Shown one piece after another: positions 40,291 through 53,033 of a DNA stretch of 64,000 bases (positions are counted from its first letter, which is position 1; the number at the start of each line of letters is the position of its first letter). A program made the position numbers and the translations under genes. The notes beneath the pieces were generated by a model, which did not search any database, was not told where the DNA came from, and worked only from the letters and a program-made list of their open reading frames with translations. This DNA comes from Stercorarius parasiticus (taxonomy: Eukaryota > Chordata > Aves > Charadriiformes > Stercorariidae): contig VWZL01002782.1 in the NCBI GenBank assembly GCA_013396915.1, positions 124,714-188,713 of the forward strand, given 5' to 3'.

Positions 40291-43200
40291 CAAATTAACC
40301 TTCCAGCCATGCTCAGGGTTTAACTGGTGCCCTCAGCAGCTGTACAGGAATTTAATGCAGATAAAGCTTTAATAGAAGTGAAGTGGAATTTGGTAAAGGC
40401 AAATAAGGGTGGCTGGTGCTGTTAACTGTACAGCTCTCCTAGCTATTTGGTCTTTACCTCTTTGTTATTCCCTTCAGGTAACACTTTAGAAGTGTGTCTG
40501 ATGGGGAAATGTCAGATTTAACCATATCTACTGAAGCTTATAGTCGTCTTTTTGTTGATTTCACTTGGTGATGAATTATGCTGTCATACGGTAAAATTAG
40601 CAACTGCCATTGTCTTTTTGCATGGTCTTTCAGCTCTCTAGTGCTGTTCTCTGTCTTCTGCTGATTTAAACAGATATTCCAAACAGTGTATTGCATGTGA
40701 AGGGAATATATTGCAAACCCTGGAGCATTCCTTGTATTATATTTTTCATGCTCACTGTATCAATGTTACTACATCAAAGTGCTACAATTACCACTTAATT
40801 CCTTCATATATCCTGGAGGGTTTTTTTTCTGTTCTTCTTGTTTCTGTTCTTCTCTTCCTTCTAGAAGAATTATATTAATGTAGTTCTAATTTAATGCTGA
40901 AACGGGTTTGTTCCTATACAAATAACATATGATTTTAATGCTATAAATTGAAACATTCCTGTGTTACTTGCAAAGAAGAGAAATGCAGTCATTGTTTCAA
41001 TGTACTTAGAACTAAAATCAAACTCAGTATAAAATCTACATTTAAAGTTCCTTCAGGATACAGTTTAAAAGATACCCTTATATTAATCAGTGACTTTACT
41101 TCAGATAATCAAGTTCCTCTGCCATTTTTTGGCATGAAAATAATTTCAAAGGGAAGAAAAGAGCAAAATTACGTCATTCATTAAGAAATAGGTAAAGAAA
41201 CTATGCCATGTAATTAGCTTTAGTGAACAGTAGAGACCCTCAGTGAGGTTACTATTACTAAGATATTTGTCTATCAAGAAAGAGCAATTAAGAACTTGAG
41301 AAGAAAAAATCATGGTTTACTTTGTTTTCCTTTAGGGAAAAAAATATCTTTCTCACACTTCTTTTTGCCCACCTATTTATAGATAGATACCAGAATATCA
41401 CAGCATCTTCTGTTTGACCCACATAAAATACGGAACGCAAAGAAGTAACTTCAGAAAAGTTTTGGTTGTTAGACAATCTGTTATTTCTATTACTGCTGTA
41501 AACAAACGTGAATTTCAGAACAGTGACTCTTCACTCTGCACTTGTATCTTCAGGTGGAAGATCTGTTGGAATCAAGGAGTGTTGGAATCACTTTTATTGT
41601 TGAATTACTACAGAGGAGAGACCTGGATTTTGGGGGAGGGGATTTTTTTAATTTAATCTCTGTTTTAATAAATCTGTATTGCTCATGATAGATCTTTCAA
41701 AGCATTAATTTATAGTGTCTCTTTGCTCTCTGAACCATACATATTTGTGGAGTTAAACTGTCACTTAGATACTAAGTTTTTCATTTTTTCCTTCACTGAA
41801 CTGATATTGCCTACTCCAAATTTTTCTTCTGGTTTCCCTCACTCTGTAAATTCAAGTGGGAAAGGTGTGTACGCGTACATCTTAATATGCATGTAGGAAT
41901 ACACTGGTATTTCTTTACTCATCAGTTGATTATTCTACTCCCTTTCAGATATAAATCCAGACCATTTTTACTCATATATTCAGAGCAATGTGAATGAGGA
42001 CAGAATAGAAAAGAAAGAAAGCAAATATGAGGTAGAGACTATACATCTAAGTGACTTTTTTAGTTTATAAAACCTTTGAAAAACTATGTGCAACTAAAAT
42101 AAACCATTACGAGATTTGATATAGGTGAACTTTTGACAACTGAATTTCAGGCTGCTTCATATTGTTACAAATTTATCATCTTTCCTAATATTTGGGACCC
42201 TTGGAATGTATAACACCCACACGCTACTACATGCAGCACTTCTGAAATCAGTCCTGAGTCTTCAGTACCAAGGCATTCTCACTTGTCAATAAGACAAACT
42301 ACATATTCATTGTTTTTCCAAGGGATATCTGTGTACAGCTATGTTCTAGTATTTCCAGTTACATCAAGTCCTGTCCCAAAACACAACTGGAGTAGTCCCT
42401 AGAATGGCATATTCCCTGAACCATACTCAAGTTTGTCTGGCAGAGGAATTAGTGTTTGGAATAGCAGACACCAGTGAACACACAGTCTAGGACTAGCGCC
42501 ATGCAGTGATACAGGGAGACATCCAAACTGACAGTGTAGGGATACTAGGAGTGTTCAATCAAAAATAATAAATGAAACAAATATTAGCCTCTATTGGGAT
42601 ATTTCATAGTTTTTTCAATGATTTAGTGCTCAGGAAGATATACATTTGATATTGAGAGTGTAAAGTGTCCTCACTTTAAGTCAGGAGAAATGGGAAATAA
42701 TGATTTGTAATAGCTGTGAACAAAAACTGTGATAAAGATATGGATCAACCCTTTAAAAGCAGACAAAATTCTTTATGTCCCTAAATTTCTGATATCAGAT
42801 TTAGTGTATGAAGAACATTAATCTGTAGCAGAGAAAATACAAATGGTTTCCACTGAGCTCAATGCAATCCAATGATATGACAAATACTTGTTCTGGACAT
42901 TAAATTATAAATTTCATGCTTAAATTTAGGGACGATAGGTGTTACTTTTGATTTTATAAATAACATAAAAGAAAAAAATCCTGACTTAAAATCTGAATAA
43001 GAAGAAAGTAAATTTGAAGTTTCCATATCTGGTTATGACTTGTTTCTCCTTGAGTGAATGCTGAGAGTCTCTACTTCTGCCAGCCTTGATTTTGAAAGTA
43101 TTGTCACAAAGAAATTATATTTAATGTGATTTAATTTGAATAGCTTATTAATTAGTATTTAGAAGTGACAGAATTTCTGCTAATTACTCTCTTTAAAGGA

Positions 43201-43927
43201 GTGTGTCCACTCCTGCTAAGCAGAAGTCTCTGAGGCATATTCTACCCACAGTCTTTGAACAGAATTTCCATTGACATTAATAGGAATTAATGAAATAGAA
43301 ACTTACTGAAAAGCATTGAAGGGTATTTTGGTCTTGGTCTTTTATTATCATGTTAAAAAAAATAGAGGATAAATAAGTTCATACATACCTCACTTACAGA
43401 TGGAATCTTGATATTTAAAAAAACATTTTGGTTTTGCGCAAGCAAACAATGCACATGATTTCAGAGATAACTGACAATTAAATCTAGGACAAAGAAAAGT
43501 CTTACTTGGAGAGAGACTGAAACTATTGTGACAGCTTGCTTTAAAAAGATGAGCAATAGTACACAATAAAAATGTAAAAAAGTAGGAGTCTGTAAAAAAT
43601 TGAATTATGCTTATTTTCAGAGTACATGAGCAAGGAGAAGTTCTGCCAAATTACAAAATACTTCTCCATGCTTCATATCATTACTGAATATCAGAATGTC
43701 ACTGAAGTCAAGAATCTGTGCAGAGCTGAACAGGAATTACAATCTAGTTTGGCAGTTCCTGTGTTCCCTGACAGGTGACAGTCTCAAGGTAACAATCTGC
43801 AGCCTTAAATGGCAGGGAGTTGGTAGTACCCTGTCACAGTCAATTTGAAAATAGGTACTCCCTATCAGAGAAGACTAACGCAGTTACTTGGTGAATTACA
43901 CACTCCCCCCTCAAAATACTGCACTTA
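40291..43927. other. Intron stretch, nothing recognised
   Basis: AT-rich intronic DNA between two CR1 copies. No exon, RNA gene or repeat recognised. Confidence 0.5.
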
Positions 43928-45868
43928 GAATCATAGAATCATAGAGTCTTCATGGTTGGAAAGGACCTTTGAGATCATCGAGTCCAACCATACACACACA
44001 AAAAAACGCAACCCTACAATCTTTGTCACTACAGCATGCCCTGAAGTGCCAAATCTACACGTTTCTTAAAGACCTCTAGGGATGGTGACTCAACCACCTC
44101 CCTGGGCAGGCTGTTCCAGTGCCTGACCACTCTTTCAGTAAAGGAATTCTTCCTAATATCTAATCTAAACCTCCCCTGCCGCAACTTCAGACCATTTCCT
44201 CTGGTCCTGTCATTATTCACTTGAGAGAAGAGGCCAACGCCCACCTCTCTCCAACCTCCTTTCAGGTAGTTGTAGAGGGCAATGAGGTCTCCCCTCAGCC
44301 TCCTCTTCTCCAAACTAAACATGCCCAGTTCCCTCAGCCTCTCCTCCTATGGCTTGGTCTCCAGACCCCTCACCAGCTTGGTAGCTCTCCTCTGGAGAGC
44401 CCCCCCTTGTACAGAGGGGCCCAGAACTGAACACAGTACTCGAGGTGAGGCCTCACCAGTGCCGAGTACAGAGGCACGATCACTTCCCTACTCCTGCTGG
44501 CCACGCTATTCCTGATACAAGCCAGAATGCTGTTGGCCTTCTTGGCCACCTGGGCACACTGCTGGCTCATGTTAAGCTGGTTGTCCACCAGCACCCCCAG
44601 GTCCTTTTCTGCCGGGCAGCTTTCTAGCCACTCTTCCCCAAGCCTGTAGCGTTGCTTGGGGTTGTTGTGACCGAAATGCAGGACCCGGCACTTGGCCTTA
44701 TTAAACCTCATACAATTGGCCTTGGCCCATCGATCCAGCCTGTCCAGGTCCCTCTGTAGAGCCTTCCTACCCTCAAGCAGATCAACACTCCCACCTAGTT
44801 TGGTGTCGTCTGCAAACTTACTGAGGGTGCACTCAATCCCCTCATCCAGATCATTGATAAAGATATTGAATAAAACTGGCCCCAAAACTGAGCCCTGAGG
44901 GACACCGCTGGTGACCGGCCGCCAAGAGGATTTCACCCCATTAATCACAACTCTCTGGGCACGGCCATCCAGCCAGTTTTTAACCCAGCGAAGAGTACAC
45001 TTGTCTATGCCATGATTCGCCAGCTTCTCCAGGAGAATGCTGTGGGGGACGGTGTCAAAGGCCTTACCAAAGTCCAGATAGACAACGTCCACAGCCTTCC
45101 CCGCATCCAGAAGGCGGGTCACATGGTCATAGAAGGAGATCAGGTTGGTTAAGCAGGACCTCCCTTTCCTAAACCCATGCTGGCTGGCCCTGATCCCTTG
45201 GCTGCCCTGCACTTGCCGTGAGAGCTCACTCAAGGTGATCCTCTCCGTGATCTTTCCTGGTACCGAGGTCAGGCTGACAGGCCTGTAGTTCCCCGGATCC
45301 TCCTTCCGACCCTTCTTGTAGATGGGCGTCACATTAGCCACCCTCCAGTCATCTGGTACCTCCCCTGTTGACCAAGATTGTTGATAAATGATGGAGAGAG
45401 GCTTGGTGAGCTCTCCCGCCAGCTCCTTGAGTACTCTTGCGTGAATCCCATCCGGCCCCATAGACTTATGTGCGCCTAGGTGCAGAAGCAGATCATTGAC
45501 TACTTCCTCCTGGATTATGGGTGGGTTGTTCTGCTCTCCATCCTTATCTTCCAGCTCAGGAGGCTGAACACCCTGAGGACAGCTGGTCTGACTATTGAAG
45601 ACGGAGGCGAAGATGGCATTAAGTATCTCAGCCTTCTCCTTGTCCTTGGTTGCAACTTTCCCCCTGGAATCCAGGAAGGGATGGAGATTCTCCCTGGCTC
45701 TCTTTTTGTTGATGTATTTATAAAAACTTTTTTTGTTGTCCTTAATGTTAGTGGCCAAGTTGAGCTCCAGCTGGGCTTTTGCCTTCCTAATTTTCTCTCT
45801 GTATAACCTAACGATATCTCTGTACTCCTCCTGAGTTGCCTGTCCCTTGTTGCCCTTGACTTGAATAA
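43928..45868 (-). mobile_element. CR1 LINE, antisense, 1.9 kb, 5'-truncated, young-looking
   Basis: The + strand begins AGAATCATAGAATCATAGAG, the reverse complement of the CR1 3' octamer array, followed by GGTTGGAAAGGACC and GAGATCATCGAGTCCAACC. The body is ORF2 in reverse. Full CR1 is about 4.5 kb, so the 5' half (ORF1 and endonuclease) is absent. Truncation at the 5' end is the normal result of incomplete reverse transcription. The 5' junction lies near 45855-45870, where protein likeness stops. It is GC-richer than the flanks and has few lesions. It lies antisense to CSMD, about 1.7 kb upstream of the Sushi exon. Confidence 0.95.
44029..45868 (-). pseudogene. CR1 ORF2 remnant with near-complete reverse transcriptase
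   Basis: One frame is open for about 495 codons of CR1 sequence (residues 46-540 of the frame starting at 45992; the first 45 residues are host intron). Blocks in order: [13 protein letters not shown] (residue 235), [13 protein letters not shown] (272), motif [14 protein letters not shown] (305), motif [16 protein letters not shown] (362), catalytic motif [10 protein letters not shown] (393, codons near 44816), then KCRVLHFG and KDLGVLVD. All three catalytic-site aspartates are present. After residue 530 a frameshift leads to a stop at 44370. The C-terminal part ([20 protein letters not shown] onward) continues at 44322-44029 in another frame, and a TAG interrupts the stretch between. It lacks the endonuclease and N-terminal part, so it cannot be an autonomous element. 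Confidence 0.93.
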
Positions 45869-47587
45869 GTCCAAAATGAAAATATGCACAGAAGAAACTA
45901 ATATATTCTAAATTGTACAATTTATTTTCTACTTTATTATCTAGAATCAGAAACAAAATGACCTGATGGGTTAGAAGTAGTAACATACTCACTATCCACT
46001 TTCATAATATTAAAAAGTTAATGGAAAATGCCCAGCATTCTTTTTAGACAAGTCATATAGTATTGCAACTGGAAAATGAGTTTTAGAAGGAGGGTGATTT
46101 TTAATTAGTGCTTTAAAATATAATATACTTTCATATGAATATATTGTCTTCTGTAGGCAATTCTTGACGAGACAGCAGTAAGAGTAAAGCAAGCAATTTT
46201 AGGCAGTGACTGTTAAAGGCATCACTAATCTTTATGTTCTTCTTTTCAAAGGACAGAGAATCTTTTTGTGACCTCTTTATAAAGCACTAAGAAATAAAGG
46301 CCTCTAAAAGATTTCATCTGCTTGGAGAAGCTGAAAATAAAACCACTGTGTACCAGCAGAGTTTTCAAGTTAATATAATATGATTCATAAGACAACCAAA
46401 ATCCACAGGATGATATTCTTACCTCTATTTTGACATGCTATGATGATACATAATAACTGGGGTGTCCTTGAAAACCTTTAAGGATTTAAGAGAAATCCCT
46501 TTGAACAAATATGCAGGGGTCAACTACAGCGTTATCTTCTTTGTAAAGCTTGCAAGCAGATTTGAGGACACAGATTTGAGCAGAGGAGTTTTGTTGGAGG
46601 ACAGAACACTTAGCTTGATAAAGCAGTAGTAAGAATATCAACCATTTAGGTGAGCTTTGAAGTGACCAAGATGAAACAGGCTATCTTCTTACTTAGATGC
46701 TGTGTCCTTGTGCAAGGCAAAGAAAGTCAAATCCAGTTCCACAGAGTTTATTATATAAGAGAAAGAAAGCAATAGCAGCGACAACATCAGCAACTAATCT
46801 GCATAGTTGACATATTCACGTTTACGATGCAGAAACATCAGTCAAAAGAGTACACAGTTGGGGTGTGAGTACCACCTAGTAAAATTGAACTCTAAGTAGT
46901 GTCCTCAGAGATCAAACTAACAGCAGAGCTGTGACCCATTTTGGATTCGCAATGGTTTAAAGTTCTACATTATAGTAGAAGCCACTCAGATTTATGGTAT
47001 TCCATATGTTTAAATTAACCAATCCTTTGCTCAGAAATCAGTTACCCACAGTATCTCATCACTTTTGTCTCATTGTCTAAAATCTACTAAATCATTCAAC
47101 ACCTTCCTGCCCATAAGCTCAGGCTTATGTTTGTTAAAACCTCCTCCTAGTGTTCTGTCTTGAGTACTTTTATTTATTCTTCCAAATTTTGATTGATTCA
47201 AATCTGATCTTCTTTTATGTCTGTATTACAGTTTTGTTTATTGTATTGCATTTGTATAACTTGAGTCAGAAATATATCAGGTTCCTTTGTTTCCTCCTCC
47301 TATGTAATGAGTTCTTTGCTATCAATTAAGAAAAATATATGAATATATCTATAGCTGGAACTTAAGGAAAACTTCATGCTCATTTTTTTATAATATTCTG
47401 CCTTTGGGTAAGTGGGTACATAATTAGATACTTAATAGACTAAGTCATTAATGGCTTTTCAGTGTTCAGAGTGGTATAATATTCATGAAAACACACTATC
47501 TACCCAAAGTTGCCATAATTTATGTGTTCTATATTCTTCAGTAAAATGAAGTATTGATTTATAAAAACATTACAAGTAATAATAATT
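45869..47587. other. Intron before the Sushi exon, nothing recognised
   Basis: AT-rich intronic DNA between the CR1 copy and the Sushi exon acceptor. No gene or repeat recognised. Confidence 0.5.
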
Positions 47588-47600
47588 ATGTCTTCTCCAG
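47588..47600 (+). other. 3' splice acceptor of the Sushi exon
   Basis: TGTCTTCTCCAG is a compact consensus acceptor. The ATG at 47588 that opens a longer reading frame lies inside this site, in the intron, and is not a translation start. Confidence 0.8.
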
Positions 47601-47795
47601 AATTACAGAGTAGTTCCTGTGGCAATCCAGGAGTTCCACCAAAGGGTATCTTGTACGGTACAAGATTTGATGTTGGTGACAAAATCCGATACAGCTGTGT
47701 AACTGGATATATTTTGGATGGCCACCCTCAGCTTACTTGCATAGCTAACTCTGTGAATACTGCATCATGGGACTTCCCCGTTCCTATCTGTAGAG
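47601..47795 (+). CDS. CSMD3: CSMD exon, one complete Sushi/CCP domain (CSMD3 most likely)
   Basis: Symmetrical phase 1 exon of 195 bases coding for a whole Sushi (complement control protein) module. The four disulphide cysteines are at codons 47618, 47696, 47738 and 47789, spaced 26, 14 and 17 codons apart, with the conserved tryptophan at 47768 before the fourth cysteine. Landmarks are SSSCGNPGVP, GDKIRYSCVTGY, HPQLTC and the closing FPVPICR. Sushi modules are extracellular beta-sandwich units that bind protein partners. In CSMD proteins they alternate with CUB domains, which fits the CUB end encoded by the exon at 2286-2398. The first two bases complete the Glu codon begun by that exon. 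The frame is intact with no stops or frameshifts. CSMD1 and CSMD2 have very similar modules, so the paralogue assignment is less certain than the family. Confidence 0.88.
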
Positions 47796-47801
47796 GTAAG
47801 A
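47796..47801 (+). other. 5' splice donor of the Sushi exon
   Basis: GTAAGA after TGTAGAG. It starts a phase 1 intron whose acceptor is not in the window. No following CUB exon was recognised before base 64000. Confidence 0.8.
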
Positions 47802-48699
47802 GAAATGCTACGGTAATGTTCTCAAATATCTGCATTGTCTTTATTAGTATGAACAACTTTAAATCTCTGTTTTAATTATTAACTTTTAGACTGTGATTAA
47901 AGAAATACAAGCCTTTTTGAATATTTTGATCTCTTGCTTACATATATGATGGATCTCAGCATATGCACCTACTAATTTTTAAGTCAATATCCTATTAAAA
48001 TGATATTTCTCGTATATTTTAAAACATATGTAAAGAAAGAAGAACTAGAAACCTAGTAGACTATAAATGTCTGTGTTCAACATATTTACGACTATGGGAA
48101 TGTAAATTTAGGATCCATTAATAGTTCCTAAGCATTGACTTCTTGTTAAGTATTAACTTGGATATTGAGCAAATATAGAAATTTGAAACTACCAAAACAA
48201 TTGAATTAGAGGGACTCCCCCTCATTCTCAGTCAGATTTTGTATTTTAATACTTCTATATATGTGATATCCCTTGTTTTCTAGCAAATATTGTACGTCAA
48301 ATCCTTTTCCCTTGCTCACATTAGAAATATAGCAGTAGTAGGGAATCCTGTTTTATGGGCAAATCTTATTTTCTGAGGCTATTAGAGAGAAATAATATTT
48401 GCAGGGTAATGAAAGGAGCTAAGCTGTTAAAATGGAGTAATTATTACTACTACACACAACCAAATACAGTAAAGATAGTATTTTGATGAAACACTGTTAT
48501 GTCAGGCAAGCTTGAGATCCTTTCTGGATACACAGGTTAACTTTACAGAATGTAACATTTATATTTCTCTAAAAAAATTGATGCAGTCTTGAAAGGGCTA
48601 TAAAACATTACAACTTGAAGGGGCTATACAAACATTCCAACTGAAGTTAGCATTCTGATAAATTTCTGATTAAAAAAAAATAAAAATTCAGTTGGGTTA
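47802..48699. other. Downstream intron, nothing recognised
   Basis: Start of the partial intron after the Sushi exon. AT-rich, no recognised element. Confidence 0.5.
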
Positions 48700-49680
48700 A
48701 AGCCTGGTTGACCAGTACCACAAAAAAAGTGGTTATATATTGGAAATGTATACCATTGGAAACACCATTCTATTGTTTCCTTTTTTTGGCTTAGAGCTAT
48801 TTAATATGTTTATCCATGGTCTTGAAGAAAATACAAAGTTATTACTACTAATAATATTTTCTAGTAAAATTATTTATAGCTCCTAAATCTTCCCTTCCTA
48901 CTTCCAGAAAAAAGTTAGAACATTTTTTTTACAAAGAAGATACACAATCAAGGCATAAATCCAAATTTTGTTTGTGGAGATGATTATAAAAAAGTTTTGA
49001 TAAGAATATGTTAACTTGCACAAAACTTACATTTGGAACAAAGTAGAAGGCTAATGGACTTCCCTGTAGACCATTGTTCAAATTCTTGATCTGCCAATTT
49101 TAAACTGAATTGGCATAAAAAATTGTACCCTTAAATAAGGAAGATGAGAGACTTAAACCTGATGCTTCCACTTGCCAGTCAGTCATCACAGTCACACTGT
49201 TACACATGCTTTTTTTTGATACAATGTTTTTCAGCAGAACATTGCATACATTTTGTTTTTATTCCAAGGGGATGTGAAAATACACAGTGTAAATTTGAAT
49301 TGGAATTATAACATCCCAAAGTAGTCCTGTGGTTAAACATAACTCCAGTGCGTAAGAGAAGACTGTCACATAAGAATATGAAAAACATATTTATTTTTAT
49401 TCATGATTAGAGAGGTCATTATCTGAATATTGTCACTCTCTAGGGCAAAATAGAGTTGACAAATTGGAAAGGATTCAGAAAAACAGGAAACAAGTTCCAC
49501 TAGGTTTCAAAACTGTAATTTTGTCTAGAGACTGAGGAAATTCAAACTTTTCAGTGTATGTGAAAGAGGATGAAGAGGTGACTTGATTTACTGCAGAAAG
49601 GAAACACTTTTTGGAGAAGACAGTGCTCTAAGAAGTAGCAGTGAAGAACCTAATGGGTAAAAGCTTGACAAATTAAAAAT
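48700..49680 (+). mobile_element. Very old CR1/L3-like relic, sense
   Basis: Two patches in the right order and direction. At 48794-48868 the reading GAGCTATTTAATATGTTTAT then CATGGTCTTGAAGAAAATAC gives ELFNMFIHGLEENTK, like the '[11 protein letters not shown]' block after RT motif B. At 49459-49560 GACAAATTGGAAAGGATTCA then GAGACTGAGGAAATTC resembles the ORF2 C-terminal 'LERIQ ... LRKF..FS' region. The patches are about 650 bases apart, against about 500 in the CR1 at 44 kb, so one decayed copy is plausible. The sequence between them is too diverged to follow. Confidence 0.42.
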
Positions 49681-52600
49681 AAAAAAAAAAACCAAAACAA
49701 CAACAAGGTACACATTTCAATAGTGGTGGTTACGAACTACTGAAACTTAACCTAGGAATGTGACAGATTCTTGTTTTAAGTTTTAGCATCAGGCATAATG
49801 GCTTAAAGACAGTGCACCAAATTACTGTTATGATATTTTTGGTCTATGCTTGATAAAAAAATAACTAATTATTTTCAATAACTCCTTCTATGAGTCTATG
49901 TTTGATATCAGAAACATCTAACTTTACATTTAATACAGAGACCTTTGTGGTTCCATTCTAATGAATTTGTCCTAATTTTGTCTAATGCAATTATCCAACA
50001 CAGAATTCTGCAGAAGGTTGCTAAAGGTGATTACCCACTAATGAGCTTCTTATCTCTTTCTCTCTATTTGCCATGGAGACTCTTTTTGATTAAAGACTCA
50101 TCTTTAAAAAGTTCCTCTGATATATGTCTTATTGCTCTCTACCAATGGTCATTACATCTAAAAGAGGGAATCTTGAGACAAACAAATCAAGTGGTGTGTA
50201 ATGTTGAGAGTATATGTGTAAGAACTGATTTTTCTCAACTCTAAACAACTTGACCAGTAGTTTTTGGTAGATGGCCATGTCTCTTCCAGATACGCATATA
50301 CTAGTTGTTCATTTTAATATAATTTGTAGGATTGGGGAAATACAGAGTATTTCAATGCCATGACCTAGGAAATGCCATTGTCTGATTTATTAGAAAAAAA
50401 AACCAAAACAAGAATAGCAAAAAAGTATACTTTATCCAATATTAATTTATTTGTTTGTTTTTACCTATAGAAAATAAATTCAACAAAGCTCAGAACTTAG
50501 AGCATGCTTAGATGCCAGTGGAGTTAAGCTCATAGATGTCTTTAGATCATCTGTGTATAAATGTCATTGTCATCTGCCACTTGTAATTCAGAACAAGTAA
50601 ATTTGGGGAGTAATTTTTTTTTACATCATTCCTTTTATATTGCCTTAATTTTGAATGAATAGATCAGGAGGAAGTTATGCTCCTGTTTAAGCAATGTAAT
50701 ACTTATGGATTGATATCTTAATGAGGGGAATTTAATTGGAATCCACAGTGCTTTGTATTGCCACAAACATCCATACATGAAACCCTATTGCATACTTATG
50801 GTTTACATTTGGTGCATAACACTGATATTTTTTTGGGGACAAATCTTATTCATGAAGCTCAAATGGCTTCCTTTTTCTTTACTAGTGTCCGTAGGACTGT
50901 ATTGCAAAATCAGTGCACGTATCTAACAATAGCTTTATTTCATATCCTGTTTCTCAGTGAACGTAGCTCGAATTCACAAAGTTCTGATATTCATTAAAAT
51001 ACCATAATTTTTATTAGATCTACTGTAAGTGCAAAAATACCTTAATTAAAAGGAAACTAAATTGGATGTATTGTTTTGTGGTCAATTATATTGTGCACTA
51101 CCTATGACTGGTTTTAAATGAAGTCTTTTTCCCTGACAAATTAAGTTTGATAAGGTTGTTTTCAACAGTGGAAAATGACAGCAGCTTTATCATATCACCT
51201 ATTCCTGAGATAATGTTGCAGCTTGCATTTTCTCCATAATGCAGCAAGCTAGGAATAATTCACTCAGGCTAATAAATAAGGTTGCATTTATATATAATAT
51301 TGTCATTCTATAAAGGTTATAATAATTAGACACTTTCATAATCAATAAAGTATTCTGACTTTTACATTTTTAAAGTTTTTCCTGTTCCAGGGTAAAATGG
51401 ATGTTGTAAGAATCTTCATTCTAAAACTGTTGTTTTCTTTTAGAATGAATAAGTTTCAAAAATAGAATATAATTTTCTTTGTATTCCTAGAAGTTCTATT
51501 AAAATATTTTCACTATTGCCTGTACATATAGCTACAAAATATTTGTCACTATAAAACTTCTGTTCATATTTTTAATAAGACACTTTGTTTTTCCACTTGT
51601 TTGAACTGACATGCATTTTGATCAGACAAGGGCATAACCCACTGACTCGAGGTACTTTCTTACATGGAAAAAATGTATTTCTGCTTTTTTGGTTATTTAT
51701 CTGGGATGATAATGAGTTATTTTTTTCCATATTTTGTCATGACAGTAAAAGGCTAAAAAGGTGGTTACTAAATTTTATGTCTGTGAATTCTGTAATTCCC
51801 CTGCAACATATATGTATATGTACATCTAAAGATATGTTTATTTCTACCTATCTGTATAGATGTATATTTGATTTCTTCTTCAGTGGATTTATTCCAAATA
51901 AACTGGACCAAGACTTTTATAAACTTATATTTTAAAAAAGTGATCTACCAGGTGTCACATTCAATATTAGAATATTCAGCTCAGTCTTTAAGTATGTTGC
52001 TATTTCCTGTGTGCAGAACCCACTGGAGAGGAAAATTTGTTGATTGCGAGTCACTGGTATAATTCTGTGACTCCACAGATACATGACTATACATATTTCA
52101 ACTATATGAGGTAAGTTTTAGGTCAGATAAAAAAGAGAGCATCTTCAAATGAAATAGAAGTATACCTAAGAGTTTTGTAGACCCCCAAGTACACTTTCTT
52201 GAAGGGGTTTATCTGTCTATATATGGCCTATAATGATACAGAATTTTGGAAAAGACCCAACAACCAACTAATTATCACAATAATTTTGTGATAGCGTGGC
52301 AAATAGAACCTAGTAATATAAGCATTAAATAAGCTGACTCTGCCTTTGTGTCTTTGTTGTAAACTGGGCTTTTCTTGGCTGTGGAGAGAACAGAGCAGGA
52401 GATAAAGTCAAAGTACTGCACTTGATGCCATGCAGTGCGTTAACTAGTGGAACTGACAATATACACAGAGGAAAATAAAGTGCGCTAACTTAGAGGCAGG
52501 AATAAATTACACTTCACAGGGAATGAGCAGTTTTTTGTCTGAAGCCAGTTCTTATATACAAACAGTTGTCACTGCTTATCCTTGGAAAAGCCTCAATATA

Positions 52601-52884
52601 GCTGTATGAGCCTGAATTGAAATGTTGGATTATTTAAAGAAAGTTAAAATGAAAAACAACAAAAAAGTTTAGTAGAATCATGTATTTGTATATAAGATAT
52701 GAAGATGACTTGACTTCATTTCTAATCAAGTTTATTTGTTAGAAACCCCTGAAGACTATTTTAAGGGGAGAGGTGTTAAATGTATAATTATCTCAATTCC
52801 AGTTTGGGCTAGTAAATTCTGCTTATGCTAAGTAATCGTTTCCCTATAACATCTTACATTCTTCTTCGGTTCATTTTCATTCAT
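49681..52884. other. Intron stretch, nothing recognised
   Basis: AT-rich intronic DNA. The 116-codon open frame at 51585-51935 has no family likeness. Confidence 0.5.
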
Positions 52885-53033
52885 AAAATCATAGTCATAG
52901 AATACCAGGTTGAAAGGGACCTCAAGGATCATCTGGTCCAACCTGTCTTGGCAAAAGCACGGTCTAAACAACATGGCCCAGCACCCTGTCCAGCTGAACC
53001 TTAACAGTGTGCAATGATGGGGAAGCCATTATT

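Larger units (their letters stand above)
2399..47600 (+). other. CSMD3: 45.2-kb CSMD intron between CUB and Sushi exons
   Basis: The intron is bounded by a GTAAGA donor and a TCTTCTCCAG acceptor and has phase 1. The flanking exons join as YYE-E-LQSSSC, with the second Glu split across the junction. No further CUB- or Sushi-like exon with splice sites was recognised inside it, so it is read as a single intron. Very long introns are usual for CSMD genes. It holds most of the CR1 copies listed separately. Confidence 0.75.

Noticed and set aside
44370..45992. 540-codon frame as a host gene
   Set aside because: It is CR1 ORF2: octamer 3' array, RT motifs and a first 45 residues that are translated host intron.
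47588..47875. 95-codon open frame taken as a small separate gene
   Set aside because: Its ATG lies in the acceptor site and its tail runs into the intron. Only 47601-47795 is the real Sushi exon.
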